This document shows, piece after piece, positions 7,035-16,170 of a stretch of DNA of 16,266 bases. Both the position numbers and the translations under genes were made by a program. The stretch is from DASPKW01 sp038244055 (GTDB lineage: Bacteria > Planctomycetota > Phycisphaerae > Tepidisphaerales > Tepidisphaeraceae): assembly GCA_038244055.1 (NCBI GenBank), contig JBBRTW010000120.1:1-16266 (forward strand), read 5' to 3'. The notes below the pieces were generated by a model, which was given only the letters and a program-made list of their open reading frames with translations, made no database searches and had not been told where the DNA came from. Position 1 is the stretch's first letter, and every line of letters begins with the position of its first letter.

Positions 7035-10000
7035 TCAGCGGCCGATCGACTTTGTCGAGCGTCGGGTACGCCGACATAGCATGGCGGTGGCTCCGATCGC
7101 CAGCAGGCCCAGGGTGGTCGGTTCGGGGACGGCGATCGTGCCGGCAAGCACGCCGTCGGCGTAGTTCTGGATCGCCGAGACGTCGCTGGCCGGCATGGCC
7201 GAATCTCCGATGGCCGGCACGCCGATGTGGCTAAACCAGATGTTGTAGTCGCCGCCATCGACGTTGCCGTCGCCGTTGAAATCGCCCAACGCCCATTCTT
7301 TGGTCGGCATCGCGCCGATGTGGCCGAACCAGAGATTGAAGTCAGCCCCGTCGACGTTGCCATCGAGATTGGCATCCCCTTGCACGACGTACGCCGCGAT
7401 GACTTCGCCGCCGGTGAGGGTCTGGCCGTCGAAGGCGGTCTTGATCGGAGAACCCGCCGTGCCATTGAGCATGTAGCCCAGGGCCATGGTGCTGGACTTG
7501 GCGGTGACGGCGGAACTGGTGATGCCGGTCGGCGTGGCGGATCGGCCGGCCAGGATTTGAGTCACGGCGTCCGCGAGCATACCGGTCTTGATGATCAGAT
7601 CGTGATCGGTCAGATCGAGCGTGCCGGCGTTGGCGAGGGTGTTGACGACGCTGACGGTGTTGGCGGCGCGGGTGGCGCGGGCGGCGGGCGTGACGGCGGC
7701 GGGCCCGTTGCGGATCGTCACGGTTGAACCCGCGCCGATATCGAGCGTGGCCTGGCGGATGTGGGTCGCGGGGAGGCGGGCGGGCACGCTGGCGACGGCG
7801 GGGCTGATGACCGTTCCGCCGCTGCCGTCGATGTTGCCGACGGCATGCGCGCCGGTTTCAACTTTCAGGCCGGCGGCACTGTTGTTGAGGATATCGACAT
7901 GATTAGTGCCATCAGACAGAACACCGACACCGTTGAGACGAAGGTTCGCGCCCGAATCGATCTGGATTTTGGCGCCGGGGGTGACAGAGACGGCGCCGCC
8001 GGCACTGCGGTTGATGTTGAACGCGCCGCCGGTGGTGGTGCCCGGGTCGAGTTCGAGCGTGCCAGCCCAGGTGGTGTTGCCAGCGCCATTGAGTTGGACC
8101 GTGCGAACCTGGTTGGCGGTGTGGAACGGGTCAGTCAGGCTTGAGTGATCGACCGGGTCGTAGGTTAGCACCTTAGAGTTGGCCGCACTCGCGGCCACAG
8201 TAAACGCGCCAGAGAACTTGGCCGTCACCGGCACGCCCGTCGGCACACCTTGCGGCCCGGTGCCATCGGCGGTTATGTAAGAAACCTCCGAGCCCGATGA
8301 GGCAATCGCTCCGCCCTGGAGCGCGATCGGATTGCGTATCGTGTCGATCGAAGGATCGCTGGTATTCAGATAGGGGTCGGTAATGTTGGGATTGAGATTG
8401 TGACCATCCACCGCAACAGCGAGAACTCCGCCGGCGATTAGCACGGAATTGGCCTGTGCTGGATCATTGTTGGCGTAGCCCAGCGCATTGAGCGGCTCGC
8501 CCAGCGGATCGGCGCTGAAGCCCTGGCTCTGGTCGTTGGGGATCGACGGGCCGACTTGAAGAATGCCGCTCTGGATATTCCACGAGCCGCTGAAATTCTG
8601 TGCGTTGGTGATCAGATTGCCAAGCGAAACCGGCGCGAAACGGTTGCCGTTCTGGAGGACGACGCGACCCGGTCCGCTGACCTGGATGACGACGTTGCTG
8701 CCCGTGCCCGCCCCGACGGGATAGGGTTGCAGGAAAGGGTTCTCCTGCTGGAGGATCGGGTCGGCGATGGTGAAGACGGGGCTGGTGACAGCGCCCAGTG
8801 CAGCGGTTTTCAGATTGACCACGCTTGGTGTCGCGGCGTTAGTGCCACGAACGACGTAGACGGCGCCATCCGATCGCCCGTAAGACGCGGTACCTGCAGC
8901 GAGGAGCGTACCGCCGTTGTCGAGATAGATGCGGGGCGCAACTGGTGCCCCCAGGGTTGATTGGCCGAGGTCAATCCCATCGATCTCGAAAGTCCCCGCG
9001 CCTTTGGCGGTGATGGAGTTTGAAAATAGTGTCGCCGTGGTCGATCCGCCGATGCCGACAGCGCTCATCCCCGCGGGGGGAACATTCGTGCCGAAAGCGA
9101 TCGGCGTAACCGCATCGACTGCCACGGTGCCTTCGAGAATGTTCCAGGCGAATCGGGCGGTATCCGAGTTTAGCGTGACGGGCGTATGCAGCAGGAGCTT
9201 GCCTGCGCCGAGTTTGGTAATCGTCGAGTTCTGCTGGCCGGTCACCATTCCATTGATCGTGAGGTTGTTGGCACCGGTGTCGATGGTGCCGCCAATGCCC
9301 GATGAGGATGAAAGCGCCTTGCCGGTGGTGATGGCGGCAGTGGTCTTGAGCATTCCACCGGAGAGCGTGATCGCCCCGGTGCCGAGCGTACCATCGGAGT
9401 TGGCTACGACGGTGCCGCCGGCGATAGTCAGGCCGGAGAACTGGTTCGCGGCGTTTGAGAAAGTGACGGTGCCCGCGCCGGTCTTGATCAGACCGCCGGA
9501 TTGACCGGAAGTCGCGCCGCCGACCACTCCGCTAAAAGTGGCGCCATTCGCGCCCGAAACATCGAGTGTTGACGTACCGCCCGCGAAACTGGAGTTCAAA
9601 TTGATCGTCCGGGCGCTGGAAAATGCGGCCGACGAAGTCTCAACCGCCAGGCCGGCGCCATCGGCGATATTCACTACCGTGCCGCCGCCGAGTTGATTGT
9701 TGTTGGAAACCGCAAGCGCGCCGCCGGCGACATTGACCGGTCCGGAGAAAGTGTTCGCGGCCGCCAGCGTCAAAGTGCCGGCACGGGCCTTGGTCAGCGA
9801 GCCTGCGCCACCGATCGACCCGGAGAACGTCGTGCTGGCATCGCTTCCGCCCGCGGTAAGTACCTTACCGGATCCGATACTTACCTGGCTGCCGGCCGAA
9901 CCGGCGAGCGAACCGATCGTCTCATTAAATACGGCGAGATTCAGCGTCGCGCCGGTGCCAAGGATGACATCCGAAGTATCGGGGATTACTTCGTTGGCGG

Positions 10001-12731
10001 CCGTGGTCAGCGTCGTAGAAGCGCCGATCGTCGTCGAGCCCTGATAGCTGTTATCGCTGCTGCCCAGGACAACCGATCCGCCGCCAGTGACGGTGAGGGT
10101 CGATGCGCCGCCGATGACGCCATTGAGGGTCAGGGTGTTGCCGCCAGTCGCCGAGATCGTACCGGGGCCGTTGAGGGTAATGCCGCGAGCCGTGGCGAAG
10201 GTGCCCGTTGATTCGAGCGTCGCGCCGTTGATGACCAGCGCGTTGGCGGCGTTGCCGAGGTTGGCATTTGAGGAAACACTGATCGTGCCATTATTGATTG
10301 CGATTGGGCCGGTAAAAGTGTTGGTGCCGGTGAGAGTGAGCTTGCCCGTACCGGATTTGGTTAGCGGAGCGATTCCGGTGATGCCGTTAGCGCTGGTGCC
10401 GCCGACGGTGTAATCGGAATTGTTGGCAAATGCCATCGGCCCGGGGGCGACATCGGTTGTGAATGTGACGGTCTTGTTGGGGGCCGAGTCATTGAAGATC
10501 ACCGGATCGCCCGAGGGTACGCCCGTAGCGCTCCAATTGCTCCCGGTGTTCCAGTTGGTGGTGGCACCGGTCCACGTCTTGGGCGTGCTGAGCGCCGACA
10601 CAATCAGGTCCACGCCAGTCCCGATGTCCTGGAGCTGATATCCGAATGTCGTCGGAAACGATCGGAGATTGAGATCGGAGAAGGAACCGCTGAGGCTTCC
10701 GTAGGTGATGAGGTGATAAGTGCCCGCCGAGAGGGGATTCGCGCCGCCGAGATCGGCGATGTCGATGTTGATCTTGGTGGCCGAGTCAACCAGGCTGAGG
10801 CCGCCGGTGACATTCAGTTTGTCGTAAGTCGTCGCGTTGGAGCCCAGGTCAAACTTGAGCGTTGAATTGGGATTGAGAGTGAGGCTGTTGGGGCTGAAGG
10901 TTCCGGCGAGTTGGCCGGCCGTCGTCTTACCGGGGGCAACAATGCCGCCGCCACTGATGCTGACCGATCCACCCGTCGCTCCAATGCCGCCGAGAGTAGC
11001 ATTGCTATTGACTGTAATGACGCTGGAACTGGCGGCGGAGTTATCGTTGATGAGAAGCGTGCCGCCGGAAACAGTCGTCGTCCCCGTGTAATCGTTGGCT
11101 CCTTCAAGAGAGAGCACACCTGACCCCGCCTTGGTCAGGTTGATCGAACCCGTGATTTTGCCGGCATAAGAACTGAGGGAAGGCGAAGAGAAACTGGTAG
11201 TGAGATTGGCTGTTCCTGCCGGGCTTTGAATCGTTCCGCCGGTGCCCGAGAGCGCGCCGATCTGCTGGGTCTTGCCAGCCAGATCGAACACGCCGGTGCT
11301 TGAGAGGCTCATCGCGCCCGTTGAGGCGAGGCTGCCGCCGGAATCGAGATATAACACGCCGCCGTTGATGGTCGTCCCGCCGGTGTAAGTGCTCGCCCCC
11401 TGGAGTTTGAGCGCGCCTGCGGAGTTGTTGGTGGCCGCCAGAACCAGGGCAACCTTGTTGTTGCCGGCAATGAAGCCGGGATTGGAATTGCTGGCCACGC
11501 CGATGACGGATTTGTAAATGTAGTCCTGCCCCTTCATTCCCGCGATCGTGAGCGTGCTGGTCGAGTTGCTCGTGTTGGTGATGCCGGCGAACACTCCGGT
11601 CGGCGATAGGTTGGTTGAAATGGAGGCAACCGTCTCGCTAAATCCATTCATGTCCAGGGGAGCATTGAGTCGTCCGGCTTCAGCGCGCCCGAAGACGACA
11701 TCCGAAGCATCGGGAATGACATCCGTCGCGCCCAGAATCATGCCGCCGAATGTATTGGTGTTATTGATGATCAATTGCCCCACCCAGTTGTTGTTATGAT
11801 TGCTGAACATGGTGCGGCCCGCGCCGCCGCCGCTGGTGCTGTTCGAAATCACGACATCGGCGGTTCCGCTGATCTGACCGGTGTAGTTCACTGTGACCAC
11901 CGCCGGAGAGGCATTGGTCGAACCGAGAGAGGTTCGAAACGTGCCACCGAGATTTGTATAGTTCAACTGAATGTTGTTCGCGACATTGAACGTCGAGTTG
12001 ACGGTCAACGGCAGCGAACCAACGGTGCTCAAAATCGTCCCATCCGCATCAACGCGAATCGCGCCCGCGTGACCGGCGATGCCCGCGGCGCCGTTGGCGT
12101 TGAAGTTCACGCGCATTGCGTTGACGATCTCCAGCCCGCCATCAAAGCTGTTTTGGCCATAGAAATTTATAACGACGGAACCGGCAACGGCGTCCGCGGA
12201 CTTTTTGACAGTGACCAGATTGGTCGATGCCAGATTCGAATAGATGAATCCCGTTGAGTTGGAGAGATTGATCGATGGCGCCAGGCCGGCAAATGTCAAT
12301 CCGGGCGAGCCCGTCGGCGGTCTAAGCGTATAGGTCAGCGCGGTGCCGGTCGTTGGATTATAAAAGTTCAACGAGGAGACGCTGATGGGCGCGGTCGAAG
12401 TGGAATTGACGGTGATATCCGGCACGATAGTGCCGTAAAAGAAGGCGTCTGAGCCATTAATCCACGGCGCTGCGTCCGTGCCGGCGGTCGCGGTGCTCCA
12501 GGTGCTCCCGCCGAGCCAGACCGCCGAGCCGGATGACGGTCCACCTACGCCTGCGGTCGTTCCGTTCGCGTCCCAGTAAAGATTGCCGGCCGACGCACTC
12601 AGTGCCAAGGACAAACCAAGCAATCCCGCCAGCCCCGCGCGTGCAAGCTTTACGCGATTCAGGAATCGTCGCTCGATCGATATCGCATGCATCGAACCGA
12701 CCGGGCCGTCGACAATATTCTTCCGCTCCAT
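7035..12731 (-). CDS. Giant secreted protein with autotransporter-associated beta-strand repeats, dockerin and PEP-CTERM anchor
   Basis: With the start at ATG 12731 the protein has 1,898 residues. It has a signal peptide with a long n-region (hydrophobic core about 33-46, cleavage after SASA at 48). The long body is rich in Gly, Ser, Thr and Asn with recurring units of the type LTKxGxGxLxLxGxNxYTG ... GGTL, the autotransporter-associated (PATR, TIGR02601-like) repeat. I count about seven, encoded between roughly 9200 and 11430. Near the C-terminus two Ca-binding loops, DANLDGNVDGADFN and DFNGDGNVDGGDYN (about 1785-1836, bases 7224-7379), form a type I dockerin. The end is a PEP-CTERM signal (VPEP from 1868, bases 7038-7130). 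There is no C-terminal beta-barrel, so it is not a true type V autotransporter; export is probably Sec plus exosortase. A GTG at 12779 would add 16 residues but has no Shine-Dalgarno. The pseudopilin-like gene lies directly upstream. Confidence 0.85.
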   Translation of the reverse strand: MERKNIVDGPVGSMHAISIERRFLNRVKLARAGLAGLLGLSLALSASAGNLYWDANGTTAGVGGPSSGSAVWLGGSTWSTATAGTDAAPWINGSDAFFYGTIVPDITVNSTSTAPISVSSLNFYNPTTGTALTYTLRPPTGSPGLTFAGLAPSINLSNSTGFIYSNLASTNLVTVKKSADAVAGSVVINFYGQNSFDGGLEIVNAMRVNFNANGAAGIAGHAGAIRVDADGTILSTVGSLPLTVNSTFNVANNIQLNYTNLGGTFRTSLGSTNASPAVVTVNYTGQISGTADVVISNSTSGGGAGRTMFSNHNNNWVGQLIINNTNTFGGMILGATDVIPDASDVVFGRAEAGRLNAPLDMNGFSETVASISTNLSPTGVFAGITNTSNSTSTLTIAGMKGQDYIYKSVIGVASNSNPGFIAGNNKVALVLAATNNSAGALKLQGASTYTGGTTINGGVLYLDSGGSLASTGAMSLSSTGVFDLAGKTQQIGALSGTGGTIQSPAGTANLTTSFSSPSLSSYAGKITGSINLTKAGSGVLSLEGANDYTGTTTVSGGTLLINDNSAASSSVITVNSNATLGGIGATGGSVSISGGGIVAPGKTTAGQLAGTFSPNSLTLNPNSTLKFDLGSNATTYDKLNVTGGLSLVDSATKINIDIADLGGANPLSAGTYHLITYGSLSGSFSDLNLRSFPTTFGYQLQDIGTGVDLIVSALSTPKTWTGATTNWNTGSNWSATGVPSGDPVIFNDSAPNKTVTFTTDVAPGPMAFANNSDYTVGGTSANGITGIAPLTKSGTGKLTLTGTNTFTGPIAINNGTISVSSNANLGNAANALVINGATLESTGTFATARGITLNGPGTISATGGNTLTLNGVIGGASTLTVTGGGSVVLGSSDNSYQGSTTIGASTTLTTAANEVIPDTSDVILGTGATLNLAVFNETIGSLAGSAGSQVSIGSGKVLTAGGSDASTTFSGSIGGAGSLTKARAGTLTLAAANTFSGPVNVAGGALAVSNNNQLGGGTVVNIADGAGLAVETSSAAFSSARTINLNSSFAGGTSTLDVSGANGATFSGVVGGATSGQSGGLIKTGAGTVTFSNAANQFSGLTIAGGTVVANSDGTLGTGAITLSGGMLKTTAAITTGKALSSSSGIGGTIDTGANNLTINGMVTGQQNSTITKLGAGKLLLHTPVTLNSDTARFAWNILEGTVAVDAVTPIAFGTNVPPAGMSAVGIGGSTTATLFSNSITAKGAGTFEIDGIDLGQSTLGAPVAPRIYLDNGGTLLAAGTASYGRSDGAVYVVRGTNAATPSVVNLKTAALGAVTSPVFTIADPILQQENPFLQPYPVGAGTGSNVVIQVSGPGRVVLQNGNRFAPVSLGNLITNAQNFSGSWNIQSGILQVGPSIPNDQSQGFSADPLGEPLNALGYANNDPAQANSVLIAGGVLAVAVDGHNLNPNITDPYLNTSDPSIDTIRNPIALQGGAIASSGSEVSYITADGTGPQGVPTGVPVTAKFSGAFTVAASAANSKVLTYDPVDHSSLTDPFHTANQVRTVQLNGAGNTTWAGTLELDPGTTTGGAFNINRSAGGAVSVTPGAKIQIDSGANLRLNGVGVLSDGTNHVDILNNSAAGLKVETGAHAVGNIDGSGGTVISPAVASVPARLPATHIRQATLDIGAGSTVTIRNGPAAVTPAARATRAANTVSVVNTLANAGTLDLTDHDLIIKTGMLADAVTQILAGRSATPTGITSSAVTAKSSTMALGYMLNGTAGSPIKTAFDGQTLTGGEVIAAYVVQGDANLDGNVDGADFNLWFGHIGAMPTKEWALGDFNGDGNVDGGDYNIWFSHIGVPAIGDSAMPASDVSAIQNYADGVLAGTIAVPEPTTLGLLAIGATAMLCRRTRRSTKSIGR

Positions 12732-12738
12732 CTCCATG

Positions 12739-12744
12739 CCTTCC
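12739..12744 (-). promoter_or_regulatory. Shine-Dalgarno supporting the ATG at 12731
   Basis: GGAAGG on the minus strand (12739-12744) lies seven bases before the ATG at 12731 and only one base before another ATG at 12737. The GTG at 12779 has no purine-rich stretch upstream. I therefore prefer 12731 as the start of the giant repeat protein. The ATG at 12692, closer to the signal-peptide core, is the alternative. Confidence 0.5.
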
Positions 12745-12837
12745 GCCCGTCGAACCGGGACAATAAAAGATTTGTTCACACCGAGAAATCATTGCGTGTG
12801 ATTAATTAGATTGCTTGATTGCAAAGTTCGGGTTCCG

Positions 12838-13704
12838 CTAATTCGCCGGGCCGTTTGGATCCCAAATCATGGTGCCCGGCTGATTGAAGTCGTTCGACTT
12901 GCCGTTGTAAGGCGCGTTGACTTCCTTATTGGTGCAATAGGCGACGTGCCCATCGGCGAATGCGATCATGCCCCCATCCTTGTGCCGGCCGCTGAAGCGA
13001 ATCCAGCTCGTCTTTATCCGCGCCAGGGTCTTATCGTAATTCACATCGCTCTTGGGAAGTTCCCCTGGAATCATCCGCTTCTCGGCGAACAGAACCACTT
13101 CCGACCCCGGCCGCGCCTGCGACATCTTCAAAACCGGCTTGGTATGATTCAGTTTGGCGTTGTAGGCGTAGCAGACAAAGGTGCGGCGCTGCACCGTGCC
13201 CTTTCCGGAGGTCGGGACGAAGTACATCATGAAGTAGCCGGACGGGTCCACGATATCCGTACCGACGCCTGCGGCTCTCGAACTCGATGGGCAGACAAAC
13301 AAGCTGTTATCGCCATCGATCGGCAGACGCGGATTGCCGGCGATATCGTCCTGCTGTTGATCGTAATAGGATTTGTACGACAGCAGTGGCGGCAGCGCAT
13401 TGATCCAGAGACTCGAATCATCGACGATCGAAACCGGGGCGCTGGCGGAGTCCCCATCATCGCCGTCGTAAGGCAGATACCCCTTGTTCGAATCGCAGTA
13501 AATCTGTGTCGCCATCGTCCATTGACGGATGTTGCTCATGCACTTGACTCGCTGGCCCTGCTCGCGCGCCTTGCCCAGAACCGGAAGCAGAATCCCCATG
13601 AGCAAGGCGATAATTCCAATAACTACTAATAGCTCAACCAGCGTGAATGCGCTCGCGTTGCGATGGCGGCATTTCCATTGCCTGATCCGGCTTCGATCGT
13701 CCAT
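12838..13704 (-). CDS. Pseudopilin-like protein with N-methylation motif and H-X9-DG domain
   Basis: The 288-residue protein carries a class III (type IV pilin-like) leader: a basic stretch (1-15), then AFTLVELLVVIGIIALLMG (19-37). It should be cleaved and methylated by prepilin peptidase just before Phe20, with Glu24 the conserved +5 residue. After a long helix (KAREQGQRVKCMSNIRQW) comes a beta-rich domain. HKDGGMIAFADG near residues 248-259 is a clear H-X9-DG motif, as in the very abundant planctomycete DUF1559/H-X9-DG proteins. Their function is not settled; they are presumed type II secretion-like pseudopilins or surface fibre subunits. The ATG at 13704 has GGAG five bases upstream. The stop is 58 bases before the earliest possible start of the giant repeat gene, so an operon is likely. 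Confidence 0.88.
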   Translation of the reverse strand: MDDRSRIRQWKCRHRNASAFTLVELLVVIGIIALLMGILLPVLGKAREQGQRVKCMSNIRQWTMATQIYCDSNKGYLPYDGDDGDSASAPVSIVDDSSLWINALPPLLSYKSYYDQQQDDIAGNPRLPIDGDNSLFVCPSSSRAAGVGTDIVDPSGYFMMYFVPTSGKGTVQRRTFVCYAYNAKLNHTKPVLKMSQARPGSEVVLFAEKRMIPGELPKSDVNYDKTLARIKTSWIRFSGRHKDGGMIAFADGHVAYCTNKEVNAPYNGKSNDFNQPGTMIWDPNGPAN

Positions 13705-13875
13705 TGGTCTCCGTTGTTAATGACTCAGGTGCGGAACAGTAGAGGCCGTTTGTAAAGATTTGTTCAAGATTAGATCAGGGACATAAATGGAGCGAAATTG
13801 GCGATGGACCGCTCATGATTTAGACCCGGCTAATGTCGTATTGAGTATTGATTTGTACCCGCTCCAGGGCTGGAA
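13705..13875. promoter_or_regulatory. Divergent intergenic promoter region
   Basis: These 171 bases separate the minus-strand pseudopilin gene from the plus-strand phosphodiesterase gene, so both promoters should lie here. For the pseudopilin, the minus strand shows TTGAAC, then 18 bases, then TCTACT about 40 bases before the ATG; each box matches the sigma-70 consensus at four of six positions. The centre (13750-13790) is AT-rich relative to the surroundings. No clear box is seen for the plus strand. No strong operator-like palindrome was found. Confidence 0.35.
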
Positions 13876-15516
13876 ATGCCTGATGAATCGAGGTTTGATG
13901 CGCGTATGAAGAAAGTGAATGCGGGCAATGGATTGAAATCGGCATGGATCACCGGGTTGGCCATCTGGGCGGGGCTGTTCGCTCCACAGGCGCGCGCCGA
14001 ATCTCCGTCAAAACACGTTGTGATCGTCGTCATGGACGGCCTGCGCCCCGATTCAGTGAACGCCGACGATATGCCCACACTTGCCGCGCTGGGCAAGTCT
14101 GGCGTCTTCTTCAAAAACCATCACCCTGCGTTTCTCTCCTCCACCGAAGTTAACGGGGCGGCACTGGCGACTGGCGTCCAACCCGGGCGAAATGGCGTCG
14201 TCGCCAATGAAGAATTCCGGCCGGAAATCGAGCTGCTTCAGCCGGTTCATACCCAGGATGAATTCACTACCTGGAAAGGCGATAAGAATTCCAATGGCCG
14301 GTATCTCGCTGTGCCAACACTGCCGGAGATCCTGCGCCAGTTCAAGATGCGCTCAGTTGTCGCGGGAACCAAAGGCGTGGCGTATCTATGGAATCGGTCG
14401 GCCAAAGGGCGTCAGAGCGGCGAGATCACAATCTACGAAGGCAAGTCCGTGCCATCGGCCGCGCTGGATGATTTTTCCGATGCTCAGGGCCCCATTCCTC
14501 CGAAGGCGAATCCGAAACACAACGCCAATGCCTCTCAGGATCGTTGGACAACCAAGGTTCTCACCGAATCACTCTGGGCCGATGAAAAAGGCGGCGTGCC
14601 GGCGCTTTCGGTGCTCTGGCTCAGCGAGCCCGATTACTCTCAGCATGGCTCGGGACCCGGTTCCAAAACCGCACGCCAGGCGCTCCGAAGCAGCGATGAT
14701 TGCCTCAAATCAGTATTGGAGGCCCTTGAAAAGAAAGGCGTGCGACGCCAGACCGACGTCTTGGTCGTCTCCGATCACGGCTTCTCAACCATCGGCGAAT
14801 TGATCGACGTCCAGGCCGAATTGAAGAAGGCCGGCATCAAAGTCTCGGCCCATCTCCCCGAATCCGCTTCCAAAGCCCAGGGACATGTGCTGGTGGTAGG
14901 GTTGGGCGGAACGGTCAATCTTTATGTTGTCGGCCATGATCCCAAAGCCATCGGCGATGTTGTCAAAGTCATGCAGGAGTCGAGCTTCGCCGGAGTGCTG
15001 TTTACGAAGGAGGGCCGCGATGGCACTTTCAAATTGGCCGATGTTGGCCTGGATTCGGCCGATGCGCCGGATGTCGTGATGTCCCTGCGCTGGAGCGATG
15101 AAGAAGGCGCTGGCGGAATGAAGGGCACGATCCTGTCCGAAGGAAATAAGCACATCAAAGGTCAGGGCAACCACGCCAGCCTCAGCCGCTGGGACATGCA
15201 CAATACACTGATCGCAGCCGGTCCGGATTTCAGGGCCGGGCTGGAAAACATGCTGCCCAGCGCCAACATCGATGTCGCGCCGACCGTTCTGAAGCTGCTC
15301 GGATTGAAGCTTCCGGCTCCGGGCCGAATGGATGGCCGAGTGCTGGAAGAAGCGCTGTCTGACGGCAAAGCGCCAGCGGGCCAGATGGAGAAGACGACAC
15401 TGGTCGCCCGGCGCGAAACTGGCACGGCCCTGCCCTGGCGGCAATATCTGAAGGTGATCAAGTTTGCGGGAAGGACTTATTATATCGAGGGGAACGTGGG
15501 CGAAGGGGACGAGTAA
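13876..15516 (+). CDS. Secreted type I phosphodiesterase/nucleotide pyrophosphatase-like protein (alkaline phosphatase superfamily)
   Basis: The 546-residue protein has a signal peptide (core 23-36, cleavage after ARA at 41) and an alkaline-phosphatase-superfamily fold of the PF01663 type. The expected two-metal site can be traced: D54 in VVMDGLRPD, the likely nucleophile T90 in SSTEVNGAALATG with N93 three residues on, D253 and H257 in EPDYSQHG, D300 and H301 in VVSDHGF, and H433 in GNHASL. All ligands are present, so it is probably an active phosphate mono- or diester hydrolase outside the cytoplasm, perhaps scavenging phosphate from nucleotides or phospho-glycans; the substrate is unknown. 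ATG 13876 has AGGG six bases upstream. ATG 13906 gives a more typical signal peptide (MKKVNAGNGLK) but a poorly spaced GAGG; the true start is one of these. It is transcribed divergently from the pseudopilin gene. Confidence 0.85.
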   Translation: MPDESRFDARMKKVNAGNGLKSAWITGLAIWAGLFAPQARAESPSKHVVIVVMDGLRPDSVNADDMPTLAALGKSGVFFKNHHPAFLSSTEVNGAALATGVQPGRNGVVANEEFRPEIELLQPVHTQDEFTTWKGDKNSNGRYLAVPTLPEILRQFKMRSVVAGTKGVAYLWNRSAKGRQSGEITIYEGKSVPSAALDDFSDAQGPIPPKANPKHNANASQDRWTTKVLTESLWADEKGGVPALSVLWLSEPDYSQHGSGPGSKTARQALRSSDDCLKSVLEALEKKGVRRQTDVLVVSDHGFSTIGELIDVQAELKKAGIKVSAHLPESASKAQGHVLVVGLGGTVNLYVVGHDPKAIGDVVKVMQESSFAGVLFTKEGRDGTFKLADVGLDSADAPDVVMSLRWSDEEGAGGMKGTILSEGNKHIKGQGNHASLSRWDMHNTLIAAGPDFRAGLENMLPSANIDVAPTVLKLLGLKLPAPGRMDGRVLEEALSDGKAPAGQMEKTTLVARRETGTALPWRQYLKVIKFAGRTYYIEGNVGEGDE

Positions 15517-15705
15517 CATCGGCCACTCGAGTTTTCTTAGCGCAAAGTTCTTCAGCAATTCACGATCTCTTCGGCAAACGCACACTAATGGACTCTATCC
15601 TGCCTTCGGTCGTGGGTGGCCGCCAGCGTCTGTTGGTGCGCGCTTAAATTGCCTGCGAGCTTTTGGAGTCGAGAGAGTGCCGCGGTTGCGGTCGGGAGAT
15701 CGAAT

Positions 15706-16170
15706 ATGCCAGTTGAAAAATGGAAGTGGTTGGGCTTTGTAGCGGGGTTTCTTGCGTTCGGGCGAGTGGATGCATCTCCATTTGTTCCTGGAAACCTTGT
15801 GGTTTATGAGGCGAATCAGGGTGGAAGCACCCTGAGTTCCACGGGCGGAACACCGATTGTTCTGGTCGAGGTCGCGGCCAGGACCGCGGGGCAGACGCAG
15901 GCCACTGCGCCGCAAGTGATCGCGCTTCCGACCACCGGCGCGGGAACGCTGCTCACCAGCGGCACTGCTACAAGCACTGGGCTCCTCAAACTGACCAACG
16001 GTGGGACGCAACTGGCATTCACAGGCCACACCGCCAATGCCGGCGCATCCAATATCAATACAATCACCGGCCGGGCCGTCGGCATTCTCGATACGAGTGG
16101 AAATTACAGTATCGCGACGACCTATACGGGCGGTAACACATCACCCGTCTGCAATGTTTTCACCTGGTAG
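15706..16170 (+). pseudogene. Secreted planctomycete-type hypothetical protein, truncated by an IS66-like element
   Basis: The start ATG 15706 is supported by GGGAG seven to eight bases upstream and by a signal peptide (core 9-19, cleavage after VDA at 23). The mature part starts SPFVPGNLVVYEANQ and continues with LPTTGAGTLLTSGTATSTGLL (split here for length: LPTTGAGTLLT, then SGTATSTGLL) and GRAVGILDTSGNYSIATTYTGG. This resembles a family of planctomycete secreted proteins that open with 'SPFxPGNLVVYRVGDG' and are, from memory, considerably longer, often with a PEP-CTERM tail. Here only 154 residues are read. After about residue 142 the frame enters the IS66-like element, which supplies the last dozen residues and the stop. 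The function of the family is unknown. The 189 bases upstream, after the phosphodiesterase, contain nothing recognisable. Confidence 0.65.

Noticed and set aside
9200..11430. Recurring GC-rich motifs resembling a tandem DNA repeat or CRISPR array
   Set aside because: They are codon-level traces of degenerate protein repeats (PATR units) of variable length; there are no identical repeats with unique spacers.
7035..12731. Classical type V autotransporter
   Set aside because: Despite passenger-type repeats there is no C-terminal beta-barrel domain; the protein ends in a dockerin and a PEP-CTERM tail.
13789..13813. GAGCG...CGCTC inverted repeat in the divergent intergenic region
   Set aside because: Only five base pairs with a long loop; expected by chance.
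14785..15585. 266-codon minus-strand ORF opposite the phosphodiesterase
   Set aside because: Antisense to conserved metal-binding regions; no recognisable domain or ribosome-binding site.
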